Below, piece after piece: positions 1-6,730 of a stretch of DNA of 23,109 nt (its first letter is position 1; every line of letters starts with the position of its first letter). This stretch comes from Clostridiales bacterium. GTDB taxonomy: Bacteria; Bacillota; Clostridia; Oscillospirales; Oscillospiraceae. A program made the position numbers and the translations under genes. The stretch spans positions 1-23,109 of the forward strand of contig SFPN01000028.1 in assembly GCA_004551945.1 (NCBI GenBank), in the 5' to 3' direction. Under the pieces are notes generated by a model. It searched no databases and was not told the origin of the DNA. It saw only the letters and a list, made by a program, of their open reading frames with translations.

Positions 1-1
1 C

Positions 2-298
2 GCCCGGCCCAGCCTGTTCGAGGACTTCAAGATCATCTTCGCCACGGTGAAGATCCTGTTCATGAAGGAGAGCACAGAAGGCGTGGCCGAGGGACAGGTG
101 ACGGCGGAGGTGGAGCCGGTGCATGGAGGCCTGGAGTGCGGTGCCTTTTTCGAAAAGAATCCCAACATGGACATGATCGCCATTGGGCCGTCCCTGCTGC
201 ATGTCCATACTCCGAAAGAAACCTGCGATCTGCACAGTGTCCGGGTAACGGCGGAACTGATCGCCGGTATTCTCGAACGGATCGGCGGGCAGGAATGA
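2..298 (+). CDS. aminoacyl-histidine dipeptidase (M20 family, PepD-like), C-terminal fragment
   Basis: The reading frame is open from the left edge, so only the last 98 residues are present. The sequence shows a VEPVHGGLECGAF segment followed by IGPSLLHVHTPKE and ends in ILERIGGQE. In M20 di/tripeptidases of the PepD (Xaa-His dipeptidase) type, the HxGLECG block and the HTPxE block near the C-terminus carry metal and substrate ligands, so the fragment fits a cytoplasmic zinc peptidase that cleaves short peptides. The GTG at 47 is internal, not a start, because homology-like sequence continues upstream of it. A strong terminator follows about 95 bp downstream. The family call is fairly secure; the exact substrate cannot be judged from this fragment. 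Confidence 0.8.
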   Translation, partial: ARPSLFEDFKIIFATVKILFMKESTEGVAEGQVTAEVEPVHGGLECGAFFEKNPNMDMIAIGPSLLHVHTPKETCDLHSVRVTAELIAGILERIGGQE

Positions 299-393
299 GC
301 CCCGCTTTCTGACCTGCCGCCTCCCAAAATGCTGCGCTGATGTTCAGCGGTTCCCCGGCCATGGGGAGACACATCCCTAAAACGCCTGTCCAT

Positions 394-431
394 GGAGGCC
401 GGACACCGAAATCGGTGTCCGGCCTCCTTTT
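394..431 (+). terminator. rho-independent terminator after the dipeptidase gene
   Basis: A perfect inverted repeat has arms at 394-409 and 412-427 (ggaggccggacaccga and its complement), giving about 15 bp of stem closed by a short A/T loop. It is followed by TTTT at 428-431. The rest of the 299-523 gap holds only the promoter listed next; I see no gene in it. Confidence 0.85.
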
Positions 432-462
432 GCAAAGTCCGAACGGTCCAATCAGAAAAACA

Positions 463-492
463 TTGCGCACCGCCCGTATCTTATCGTATAAT
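463..492 (+). promoter_or_regulatory. putative sigma-A promoter for the propeller-sensor gene
   Basis: A -35-like TTGCGC at 463-468 and a perfect TATAAT at 487-492 are 18 bp apart, about 40 bp upstream of the start codon at 531. The -35 is a weak match, so the call rests mainly on the -10 box and its position. Confidence 0.55.
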
Positions 493-530
493 ATCCTCGA
501 TAAAACTGGAAAAAGGACGGAATATGAGCA

Positions 531-980
531 ATGAGGATACAGCGTCTGCTCATGGGCATCTGCGCGCTTCTTTTGATGTCAATTTGCGCCCCCGCCGCGC
601 TGGCGGCGGAGCAGGAAACGCCCTATGTCGCCACGGTATATAACGAACGCAGCGGCCTGCCCACCGGTGAGGCCAATGTGGTGCTGCAGACCTCGGACGG
701 CTATATCTGGATCGGCAGCTACGGCGGACTGATCCGCTACGACGGCAGCACCTTCCGCAATTTCAGCAAGGAAGGGGCGCTGAAGTCCTCCTCCATCCGC
801 TCCCTGTATGAGGATTCCGCCGGACGGCTGTGGATCGGCAGCAATGACGCGGGCGTGTTTTTATACGAAAACGGGCAGCGGCCCGCCGCTGCTGCTTCTC
901 CACGGAAACGGGGAGGACAACAGCTACTTTGTCTATCAGGTGGCCTATTTTTCCCGTTTTTACCGGGTCATGGCCATTGA
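531..980 (+). CDS. truncated secreted two-component-regulator propeller protein, 3' end out of frame
   Basis: Residues 1-25 form a clear signal peptide (MRIQRLLMGIC, a leucine-rich core, then APAALAAEQ). Residues 35-118 hold two propeller repeats of the Reg_prop type, with GLPTGEANVVLQTSDGYIWI and a second SIRSLYEDSAGRLWIGSND block. Proteins with this start are normally long extracytoplasmic sensors with many such repeats followed by a membrane segment and a GGDEF, kinase or other output domain. Here the propeller pattern stops at about residue 118 (base 880). The remaining 31 residues are an out-of-frame reading of the overlapping hydrolase gene, so output and membrane domains are missing. 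The start at 531 is chosen because AAAAGGACGG at 511-520 sits 10 bp upstream and the signal peptide lies in this frame; the ATG at 524 is in another frame. Probably non-functional. Confidence 0.7.
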   Translation: MRIQRLLMGICALLLMSICAPAALAAEQETPYVATVYNERSGLPTGEANVVLQTSDGYIWIGSYGGLIRYDGSTFRNFSKEGALKSSSIRSLYEDSAGRLWIGSNDAGVFLYENGQRPAAAASPRKRGGQQLLCLSGGLFFPFLPGHGH

Positions 981-1530
981 TACCCGGGGCCACGGCCAGT
1001 CTCCCCGGGGAACGGCGCCCTTTTCCATCCAGCAGTTTGCTGAGGATCTCCGGGGGTTTCTGGATCAGCATGATATCCCCAAAGCCCATATCCTGGGCTT
1101 CTCCGACGGCGGCAACATCGCCCTGACCTTTGCCCTTCACTATCCCGAACGGGTGGACCGGCTGATTCTGAACGGGGCCAACCTGTTCCCCGCCGGGGTA
1201 AAACCCACCGTTCAGCTGCCTATCGTTTTGGGGTATCACACAGCCTCCCTCTTTGCCAAGCGATCTCCAAAGGCAAAGGAGAACGCGGCGCTGCTGGGCC
1301 TCATGGTGAAGGAACCCAATATCCGGCCGGAGGAGCTGAACGGTCTGACGGTCCCCACTCTGGTGATCGCCGGGACCAAAGACATGATTCGGGAGAGCCA
1401 CACCCGGCTCATTGCCCGCAGCCTGCCCAACGCCAGGCTGGTTCTGCTGCCGGGGGATCATTTCATCGCCAACAAGGAGCCGGCGGCCTTTAACCGGGCT
1501 GTGAGAGACTTTCTGAACGAGGAAGTGTGA
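844..1530 (+). CDS. alpha/beta hydrolase
   Basis: About 228 residues with a complete alpha/beta-hydrolase fold pattern: oxyanion-region LLLLHGNGED (about 16-25), DTRGHGQS (46-53), nucleophile elbow GFSDGG with Ser87, the acid in AGTKD (Asp180) and the base in GDHF (His206). It is therefore a probable cytoplasmic serine esterase or related hydrolase; the substrate is unknown. The start is uncertain. The recognisable family sequence begins at about FYTKTGSGPP (base 859), ATG 844 is the nearest start, ATG 808 is also in frame, and neither has a ribosome binding site because this stretch is propeller-gene sequence in another frame. The gene appears to have lost its native upstream region at the junction near 853-880. 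A small ORF follows 10 bp downstream. Confidence 0.8.
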   Translation: MTRACFYTKTGSGPPLLLLHGNGEDNSYFVYQVAYFSRFYRVMAIDTRGHGQSPRGTAPFSIQQFAEDLRGFLDQHDIPKAHILGFSDGGNIALTFALHYPERVDRLILNGANLFPAGVKPTVQLPIVLGYHTASLFAKRSPKAKENAALLGLMVKEPNIRPEELNGLTVPTLVIAGTKDMIRESHTRLIARSLPNARLVLLPGDHFIANKEPAAFNRAVRDFLNEEV

Positions 1531-1540
1531 GGGAGAAGTC

Positions 1541-1708
1541 ATGAACGAAACCATCCGTCAGCTATATGAGCGCAAATATGCCCGGTTTTTTACCGACCGG
1601 GCCAAGCTGGCGCAGGCCTTCTGCGCCCGAAAATACAATTCGGCCTTCTCCCGGGAGATGAGCCGGTCAGCAGAGGTTTACCTCCAGGAATTCTTGGCCA
1701 AAGAGTAA
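1541..1708 (+). CDS. small hypothetical protein, 55 residues
   Basis: An ATG at 1541 is preceded by GGGAGAAG at 1531-1538, immediately after the hydrolase stop codon, and runs to TAA at 1706-1708. The product begins MNETIRQLYERKYARFF and ends AEVYLQEFLAKE. It is charged, probably helical, and has no signal peptide, membrane segment or cysteine cluster. The purine-rich ribosome binding site and the 10-bp gap suggest translation coupled to the hydrolase. I do not recognise the family. Confidence 0.55.
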   Translation: MNETIRQLYERKYARFFTDRAKLAQAFCARKYNSAFSREMSRSAEVYLQEFLAKE

Positions 1709-1728
1709 ATCAGGACACGTCCTTTTAT

Positions 1729-1758
1729 TTGACAGATCCCGGAAAAAGGATGTATAAT
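1729..1758 (+). promoter_or_regulatory. sigma-A promoter for the glmM operon
   Basis: Consensus TTGACA at 1729-1734 and TATAAT at 1753-1758, 18 bp apart, 55 bp upstream of the glmM start. Both hexamers are perfect matches. Confidence 0.88.
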
Positions 1759-1813
1759 ATAACGCTAGCCGTTTCTTGATGATGGAATCTCTGATAATAA
1801 TGGAGTGATGACG

Positions 1814-3169
1814 ATGTCAAAATATTTTGGTACTGACGGCTTTCGCGGGGAAGCCAATGTAAACTTAACCGTTGACCACGCCTTTCGGGTGGGCCGCTTT
1901 CTGGGCTGGTATTACGGCCGGGAGCGGAAGGCCCAGATTGTGATCGGCAAGGACACCCGCCGGTCCAGCTACATGTTCGAGTGTGCCCTGTCCGCCGGCA
2001 TCACCGCCTCCGGCGCTGACGTCTGCCTGATGCATGTGACCACCACCCCCAGCGTCTCCTATATTGCAAAAACCGACGAGTTTGACTGCGGAATCATGAT
2101 CTCCGCCAGCCACAACCCTTATCACGACAACGGCCTGAAGCTCATCAACCGCCACGGGGAGAAGATGGAGCAGGAGGTCATCGACGAAATCGAGCGCTAC
2201 CTGGACAGCAACCAGGACCTGCCCTACGCCACCGGCGAGAACATTGGCCGGGTGATCGACTACGCCTCCGGCCGGAACCGGTACATCGGCTATCTCATCA
2301 GCCTGGCCACCCACTCCTACAAGGACATGAAGGTGGCCCTGGACTGCGCCAACGGCAGCGCCTGGATGATTGCCAAGAACGTGTTCGAGGCCCTGGGGGC
2401 AGAGACCTACGCCCTCAGCAACACCCCCAACGGGGTGAACATCAACGACGGCTGCGGCTCTACCCACATTGAGCAGCTCCAGCAGTATGTGAAGGACAAC
2501 CACATGGACATCGGCTTTGCCTTCGACGGGGACGCCGACCGATGCCTGGCCGTGGACGAGAAGGGCAACCTGGTGGACGGGGACGGCATCCTCTACATCT
2601 ACGGCTGCTACATGAAGGAGCGGGATAAGCTGGCCAACAACACGGTGGTCACCACCGTCATGTCCAACTTCGGCCTGTACAAGGCCTTTGACACGGCGGG
2701 CATTCAGTATGAAAAGACCGACGTGGGCGACAAGTACGTCTACGAGAACATGCGGGCCAACGGCCACCTGATCGGCGGCGAGCAGTCCGGCCACATCATC
2801 TTCGGCAAGTATGCCAACACCGGCGACGGCATCCTCACCGCCATCAAGATCATGCAGGCGGTGCTGGGGAAGAAGATGCCCCTGTCCAAGCTGACCCAGA
2901 ATTTAACCATCTATCCCCAGGTGCTGAAAAACGTCCGGGTCCAGGACAAGGACCGGGCCCTCAACGACTTCGCCGTGCAGAACGCCGTGCGGGACGTGGC
3001 AGAAAAGCTGGGCGACCAGGGCCGCATCCTCCTGCGCAAAAGCGGCACCGAACCCGTGCTGCGGGTGATGGTGGAGGCTCCCACCCACGAAATGTGTGAG
3101 GAGCACGTGGACGCGGTGATCGACGTGATGCGCCAGCGGGGCCTGGCGGTGGAGGGACCCAAGGCATGA
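1814..3169 (+). CDS. glmM: phosphoglucosamine mutase
   Basis: GlmM interconverts glucosamine-6-phosphate and glucosamine-1-phosphate on the cytoplasmic route to UDP-GlcNAc, peptidoglycan and teichoic acid precursors. The 451-residue length fits the family. Visible motifs are the N-terminal KYFGTDGFRGEAN, the phosphoserine loop ISASHNPYHDNG with Ser99, the metal-binding DGDADR loop, the sugar-binding GGEQSGHI block and the phosphate-binding RKSGTEPVLRVMVE near the C-terminus. I chose ATG 1814 because GGAG at 1802-1805 lies 8 bp upstream; GTG 1805 and ATG 1808 are too close to it. The gene overlaps the next by 4 bp (ATGA), and the partner is a GlmU-like acyltransferase, which supports an amino-sugar role. 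The sequence is somewhat divergent from B. subtilis GlmM (FGTDGFRGEA rather than FGTDGVRGVA), so another hexose or hexosamine phosphate cannot be excluded. Confidence 0.88.
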   Translation: MSKYFGTDGFRGEANVNLTVDHAFRVGRFLGWYYGRERKAQIVIGKDTRRSSYMFECALSAGITASGADVCLMHVTTTPSVSYIAKTDEFDCGIMISASHNPYHDNGLKLINRHGEKMEQEVIDEIERYLDSNQDLPYATGENIGRVIDYASGRNRYIGYLISLATHSYKDMKVALDCANGSAWMIAKNVFEALGAETYALSNTPNGVNINDGCGSTHIEQLQQYVKDNHMDIGFAFDGDADRCLAVDEKGNLVDGDGILYIYGCYMKERDKLANNTVVTTVMSNFGLYKAFDTAGIQYEKTDVGDKYVYENMRANGHLIGGEQSGHIIFGKYANTGDGILTAIKIMQAVLGKKMPLSKLTQNLTIYPQVLKNVRVQDKDRALNDFAVQNAVRDVAEKLGDQGRILLRKSGTEPVLRVMVEAPTHEMCEEHVDAVIDVMRQRGLAVEGPKA

Positions 3170-3825
3170 TGACCATCTCCGACCTGTTCGACTTAAACGA
3201 CACCATCGCCGCCCCTCTCTTCCAGGGCAAGACCTACCCCTGGCAGGTGCTGGGAGAGCTCAGCGACTTTATCCTCCAGCTGGGGGCCACCCTCCCGGCG
3301 GAGGAGTTTGACCACCCCGCCGAGGACGTGTGGATCGCCAAGGACGCCAAGGTGTTTCCCTCTGCCTACATCGGCGGTCCCTGCATCATTGACCACGGGG
3401 CGGAGATCCGCCACTGCGCCTTCATCCGGGGCAGCGCCATCGTGGGCAAGAAGGCTGTGGTGGGCAACTCGGTGGAGCTGAAAAACGTGGTCCTCTTCGA
3501 CTATGTCCAGACCCCCCACTATAACTATGTGGGGGACTCCGTCCTGGGCAGCCACGCCCACATGGGGGCGGGCTCCATCACCTCCAACGTGAAGAGCGAC
3601 AAGACCCTGGTGGTGATCCACGAGGGGGCCGAGGCCATGCCTACCCAGCGGAAAAAGGTGGGGGCCATTCTGGGGGACTATGTGGAAGTGGGCTGCAACA
3701 GTGTCCTGAACCCGGGCACCGTCATCGGCCCCCACAGCAATGTCTACCCCACCTCCAGTGTCCGGGGGACCATTCCCGCCAACCACATTTATAAAAGCCA
3801 GGACGCCATCATTCCCAAGAAGTAA
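3166..3825 (+). CDS. left-handed beta-helix acyltransferase, GlmU C-terminal-like
   Basis: 219 residues with hexapeptide-repeat periodicity from about residue 55 to 205: VWIAKDAKVFPSAYIGGPCI, AEIRHCAFIRGSAIVGKKAVVG, and later LGDYVEVGCNSVLNPGTVIG. The HYNYVGDSVLGSHAHMGAGS segment resembles the acetyl-transfer region of GlmU, where acetyl-CoA is used to make N-acetylglucosamine-1-phosphate. The N-terminal 50 residues are a helical cap, and there is no nucleotidyltransferase domain, so this is at most half of a bifunctional GlmU. Its ATG overlaps the glmM stop codon (ATGA), and ATG 3169 is an equally possible start. Context and motifs suggest it acts on the GlmM product, with the uridylyl transfer done elsewhere; that is inference. 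Homologues are often labelled UDP-N-acetylglucosamine pyrophosphorylase, a name this domain content does not support. Confidence 0.75.
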   Translation: MMTISDLFDLNDTIAAPLFQGKTYPWQVLGELSDFILQLGATLPAEEFDHPAEDVWIAKDAKVFPSAYIGGPCIIDHGAEIRHCAFIRGSAIVGKKAVVGNSVELKNVVLFDYVQTPHYNYVGDSVLGSHAHMGAGSITSNVKSDKTLVVIHEGAEAMPTQRKKVGAILGDYVEVGCNSVLNPGTVIGPHSNVYPTSSVRGTIPANHIYKSQDAIIPKK

Positions 3826-3842
3826 AGAGAGAGACAACCCCT

Positions 3843-4763
3843 ATGAAAAACCTTCCCCCGAAGAATCTGTTCATTCTGTTTCTGACCGCCTTCATCTGGG
3901 GCACCGCCTTCGTGGCCCAGTCGGTGGGCATGGACCACATCGGTCCCTTTACCTTTAACGCTGCCCGCTCCCTGGTGGGTGGCGTGGCCCTCATCCCGGT
4001 GGTGCTGGTCTTTGACCGGTTCAAGACTCCCCAGCGCCGTCAGGAGGAAAAAGCCAACCGGAAAACCCTCCTGCTGGGGGGCCTGTCCTGCGGCGTGGCC
4101 CTGGGCGTGGCTTCCTCCCTGCAGCAGGTGGGCATTCAGTACACCACCGTGGGCAAGGCAGGGTTCATCACCGCCCTGTATATCGTGATCGTCCCCATCC
4201 TGGGCCTCTTCTTCCGCAAAAAGGTGGGCGTGAAGCTGTGGATCAGCGTGGTCATCGCCATTCTGGGCCTGTACCTGCTGTGCATGAGCGGCTCCCTGAA
4301 GCTGGAGCTGGGAGACTTTTTGGTTCTCCTGTGCGCCTTCGCCTTTTCCGTTCACATTATGGTCATCGACTATTTCAGCCCCAAGGTGGACGGGGTGAAG
4401 ATGTCCTGCATCCAGTTTTTCGTGGCGGGTATCCTGTCCGGGATTCTCATGCTGGCCTCCGAGGGAGTTCCCGATCCCCACGCGGTGGCCATCTCCTGGA
4501 TGCCCATTCTCTACGCCGGCGTGCTGTCCTCTGGTGTGGCCTACACCCTCCAGATCGTGGGCCAGAAGGGGGTCAACCCCACCATCGCCAGCCTGGTGCT
4601 GAGCCTGGAGTCGGTGATCTCCGCACTGGCCGGTTGGGTGATTCTCCACCAGAATATGTCCGGCCGGGAGGTCCTGGGCTGTGTGCTCATGTTCGCCGCC
4701 ATCATCCTGGCCCAGCTCCCCGACCGAAAGAAACCGGAAGAAGTCAAAGAAGCAGTAAGCTGA
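3843..4763 (+). CDS. EamA/DMT-superfamily transporter
   Basis: 306 residues, almost entirely hydrophobic, with about ten predicted membrane segments arranged as two EamA halves. The first half starts FLTAFIWGTAFVAQSVGM and the second covers roughly residues 155-295 (LVLLCAFAFSVHIMVIDYFS, GVAYTLQIVGQKGVNPTIAS, LSLESVISALAGWVILHQ). Proteins of this type are inner-membrane exporters or importers of small metabolites; the substrate cannot be read from sequence. The start at 3843 follows a weak purine-rich AGAGAGAG at 3826-3833, 17 bp after the acyltransferase stop, so it is probably the third gene of the glmM transcription unit. No terminator separates it from that unit; the terminator at 5045-5072 is the first one downstream. 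Confidence 0.85.
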   Translation: MKNLPPKNLFILFLTAFIWGTAFVAQSVGMDHIGPFTFNAARSLVGGVALIPVVLVFDRFKTPQRRQEEKANRKTLLLGGLSCGVALGVASSLQQVGIQYTTVGKAGFITALYIVIVPILGLFFRKKVGVKLWISVVIAILGLYLLCMSGSLKLELGDFLVLLCAFAFSVHIMVIDYFSPKVDGVKMSCIQFFVAGILSGILMLASEGVPDPHAVAISWMPILYAGVLSSGVAYTLQIVGQKGVNPTIASLVLSLESVISALAGWVILHQNMSGREVLGCVLMFAAIILAQLPDRKKPEEVKEAVS

Positions 4764-4767
4764 GGCA

Positions 4768-5037
4768 AAGCAGCCGCCCAAACCGTGCGGCTTTGAGACA
4801 GTTGAAAAAGTCTCGCAGAGTTTGCTGCCCGCAGGCAGCAAAGACAATCCAATTATGTTCTCCGGCGGCGCAAGGTGAATTGGCCAAAGGCCAAGAGAAG
4901 GTGGCCTGGGCCATGTACGGCGGAGAACATACTTCTCAGGCCGCAAGTGTGGGGTCTGTGCGCCCTTGGCGCACAGACCCTGTGCGCAGCGGACTGCGAT
5001 CCCCTATTGTCGGAAAAGGCTTTGCCTTTTTCGACAA
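4768..5037. repeat. multi-hairpin intergenic element, possible dispersed repeat or structured RNA
   Basis: The 4764-5148 gap holds no credible gene. It is packed with inverted repeats: 4772-4777/4787-4792 (6 bp); 4821-4829/4834-4842 (9 bp); 4855-4864/4921-4930 (10 bp, enclosing a 6-bp hairpin at 4880-4894); 4952-4964/4968-4980 (13 bp perfect, loop ctt); and 5007-5020/5024-5037 (14 bp with one G-U). The 9-mer cagccgccc at 4771-4779 recurs at 5045-5053 as the left arm of the terminator, so the terminator's right arm has two possible partners. The density of stems is seen directly. Whether it is a dispersed repeat, a small RNA or a 3' UTR decoration is inference; the strand is unknown. Confidence 0.55.
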
Positions 5038-5044
5038 GCTGAAG

Positions 5045-5072
5045 CAGCCGCCCCGATCGGGCGGCTGTTTTT
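5045..5072 (+). terminator. rho-independent terminator downstream of the EamA transporter
   Basis: Perfect 9-bp stem cagccgccc (5045-5053) and gggcggctg (5059-5067), loop cgatc, followed by five T residues at 5068-5072. It ends the glmM-acyltransferase-transporter unit just before the PadR promoter. Confidence 0.85.
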
Positions 5073-5083
5073 CTGTCTGGGGA

Positions 5084-5112
5084 TTGACAATAGCATAATA
5101 TCGTTATACAAT
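5084..5112 (+). promoter_or_regulatory. sigma-A promoter of the padR-DUF2812 operon
   Basis: Perfect TTGACA at 5084-5089 and TACAAT at 5107-5112, 17 bp apart, about 37 bp upstream of the PadR start codon. Confidence 0.8.
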
Positions 5113-5131
5113 ATCATAAAACGATATTATG
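5094..5131. promoter_or_regulatory. inverted-repeat operator overlapping the padR promoter
   Basis: Perfect 12-bp arms cataatatcgtt (5094-5105) and aacgatattatg (5120-5131) are separated by 14 bp. The left arm covers the promoter spacer, and the region between the arms contains the -10 box, so a bound protein would block transcription. PadR-family repressors commonly regulate their own promoters through inverted repeats, so autoregulation is the likely role; that is inference. Confidence 0.75.
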
Positions 5132-5148
5132 GAAAGGAGGGAGGTTTC

Positions 5149-5535
5149 ATGCCGAAAAAAGCGATGGAGACCTTGACGGAATCCATGTACTACACTCTGA
5201 TGGCCTTTCGCCTGGGCCCCATGTGCGGCACAGACGTGATGGCGTTTGTGGAGAGCTGGACGGAGGGCCGGGTGCAGATGGGCCCGGCCACCCTGTATAC
5301 CATCCTGGGCAAGTTCGAGAAGGAGGGGTACATCCAGGAGATCAGCGTGGAGGGCCGCAAACGGACCTACCGCATCACGGACAAGGGCCTGGCGGCCTAC
5401 CAGGACGAAAGGACGCGGCTGGCCCGGTGCATTGACGATGCCCACCGACTGGAAACCGAGGAGGGGAGAGCATGGCTGAACAGCAGAGAACCGGAACCGT
5501 CTATCGACTTCCGCCCTGCCATAGCTGTGACGTAG
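5149..5535 (+). CDS. PadR-family transcriptional regulator
   Basis: 128 residues with the PadR winged helix: LTESMYYTLMAFRLGPMCG (helix 1-2), GRVQMGPATLYTILGKFEKE (recognition helix, the family-typical GPATLYxxLxxLE pattern), and the wing VEGRKRTYRITDKG. A short C-terminal helix would support dimerisation. PadR proteins are effector- or stress-responsive repressors. A strong ribosome binding site, AAAGGAGG at 5133-5140, precedes ATG 5149. The last 64 bp overlap the start of the DUF2812 gene in another frame, so the C-terminal tail (about residues 108-128) is encoded by DNA shared with that gene's ribosome binding site and start. The overlap implies co-transcription and translational coupling; the DUF2812 proteins are probably under its control. 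Confidence 0.88.
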   Translation: MPKKAMETLTESMYYTLMAFRLGPMCGTDVMAFVESWTEGRVQMGPATLYTILGKFEKEGYIQEISVEGRKRTYRITDKGLAAYQDERTRLARCIDDAHRLETEEGRAWLNSREPEPSIDFRPAIAVT

Positions 5536-6704
5536 AAAAGACCGAAAGCTGGCTTCAGGACATGGCTCGGGAAGGCTTGTTCTTGAAAAAGGAAGGGGTT
5601 GGTTGGGGACTGATTCGTTTTGAACGGGGAGAACCCAGGAACATGCAGTATCGTCTGTTTTCCGGCTGGCAGGAACCCACCCTGCGAACCATCTGGAAAA
5701 ACCGGAATATCCCACCCTCCCAGGAAGAACAGGACTTTCATGCCAGCTACGGCTGGCACTACGTGGCCCAGAGAGGGCTGTTCTATATCTATGCCAGGGA
5801 AGAAGAGGACGGGCGGGAAATGCACACGGACCCTGCGGTGCAGGCGATCGACATTGGAGCGGTCAGCAAATGGATCCGGTGGACCGAATGTTTCTTTGCC
5901 GTCGTGACGGTCCTGGTCCTTGGCGTTTTGTTTTTGCTGATGGCTGGTATCGGAGAAGTTTTCTTCTTCCTGGCCGAGGCCTTTGGTTTTCTGGTATGCA
6001 GCGCGCTTCTGCTTGCCGCCGGCTTCGTGTGTACGGTTCGAAAACTTCTGCATCTACGGCGGCTGCGGCAAAAACTCCGAGCGGGGGAGTGTCTGGATCA
6101 TCATAAGCCGTGGAGAAAGGGCGCAGTGGGCTACCGTGTGCGGTCTGTCCTGTTTGTGGTCGTTCTGGCGCTCTATTTCCTTTTGTCCGTGGTGTTCCGG
6201 AGTGATATTCTGGGGAATGACCCCATTCAGAATGGCGTCTACCCCGGTGACCCGCCCTTTCCCAGGGTGGCGGAGCTGATAGACGAAGGAGAGTTCACGC
6301 CTGACCCGTCGAAACGGACCATGTACTCTGAGGGCGGGACGGTGTTCTACCCGGTAAAACTCCATATATGGGAGGAGGGGGAGCTGGTTCTCCCAGATGG
6401 GAAGACACAGATGGTTTATCTTCGCGTCCTGTACTACGAGACTCGCACCCCAGCCATTGCGGAAACCATAGTTCGGGACATGCTGCGGATGGACCAGTCC
6501 TATGAGCACCTTTCCTTCGAAGAATTGCCGCCCATGGAACTGAATGTGGAGTACTCCATTCTTTACCGCGTTGGAGATTGGGGAACAGACCTCATTGTCC
6601 GCAACGGAAATAAAGTCTTGCAGTCTTGTCTTTACCAGGAGGGCGGTTCGGACATCACCTTGGAAACCTGGGCCACCCGCATGGCGGAATCCATCCAATC
6701 CTAA
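5472..6704 (+). CDS. DUF2812 domain-containing membrane protein, copy 1
   Basis: 410 residues. The N-terminal DUF2812 domain covers about 10-110, with VEKTESWLQDMAREG, FERGEPRNMQYRLFSGW and FHASYGWHYVAQRGLFYIY. Three membrane segments follow at about 139-159, 166-188 and 224-243. A basic loop (RKLLHLRRLRQKL) between the second and third predicts a cytoplasmic N-terminal domain and an outside C-terminal domain (about 245-410). In clostridia DUF2812 genes often sit beside PadR regulators, as here, but no biochemical function is established. The start at 5472 follows GAGGGGAGAG and overlaps padR by 64 bp. The gene appears less GC-rich than its neighbours and than its paralogue downstream. It is a tandem paralogue of the next gene, sharing near-identical bases around the start codon. 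Confidence 0.8.
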   Translation: MAEQQRTGTVYRLPPCHSCDVEKTESWLQDMAREGLFLKKEGVGWGLIRFERGEPRNMQYRLFSGWQEPTLRTIWKNRNIPPSQEEQDFHASYGWHYVAQRGLFYIYAREEEDGREMHTDPAVQAIDIGAVSKWIRWTECFFAVVTVLVLGVLFLLMAGIGEVFFFLAEAFGFLVCSALLLAAGFVCTVRKLLHLRRLRQKLRAGECLDHHKPWRKGAVGYRVRSVLFVVVLALYFLLSVVFRSDILGNDPIQNGVYPGDPPFPRVAELIDEGEFTPDPSKRTMYSEGGTVFYPVKLHIWEEGELVLPDGKTQMVYLRVLYYETRTPAIAETIVRDMLRMDQSYEHLSFEELPPMELNVEYSILYRVGDWGTDLIVRNGNKVLQSCLYQEGGSDITLETWATRMAESIQS

Positions 6705-6730
6705 AACGAAGAACCTGAGGAGGGGAGAGC

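Noticed and set aside
4821..5037. CRISPR-like repeats in the 4.8-5.0 kb gap
   Set aside because: The repeats are inverted arms of different sequences, not direct repeats with regular spacers, and no cas genes are present.
4238..5098. 286-residue plus-strand open frame over the end of the transporter and the hairpin element
   Set aside because: It is a shifted reading of the EamA gene running into the hairpins; composition is Arg/Gly/Pro-rich without motifs.
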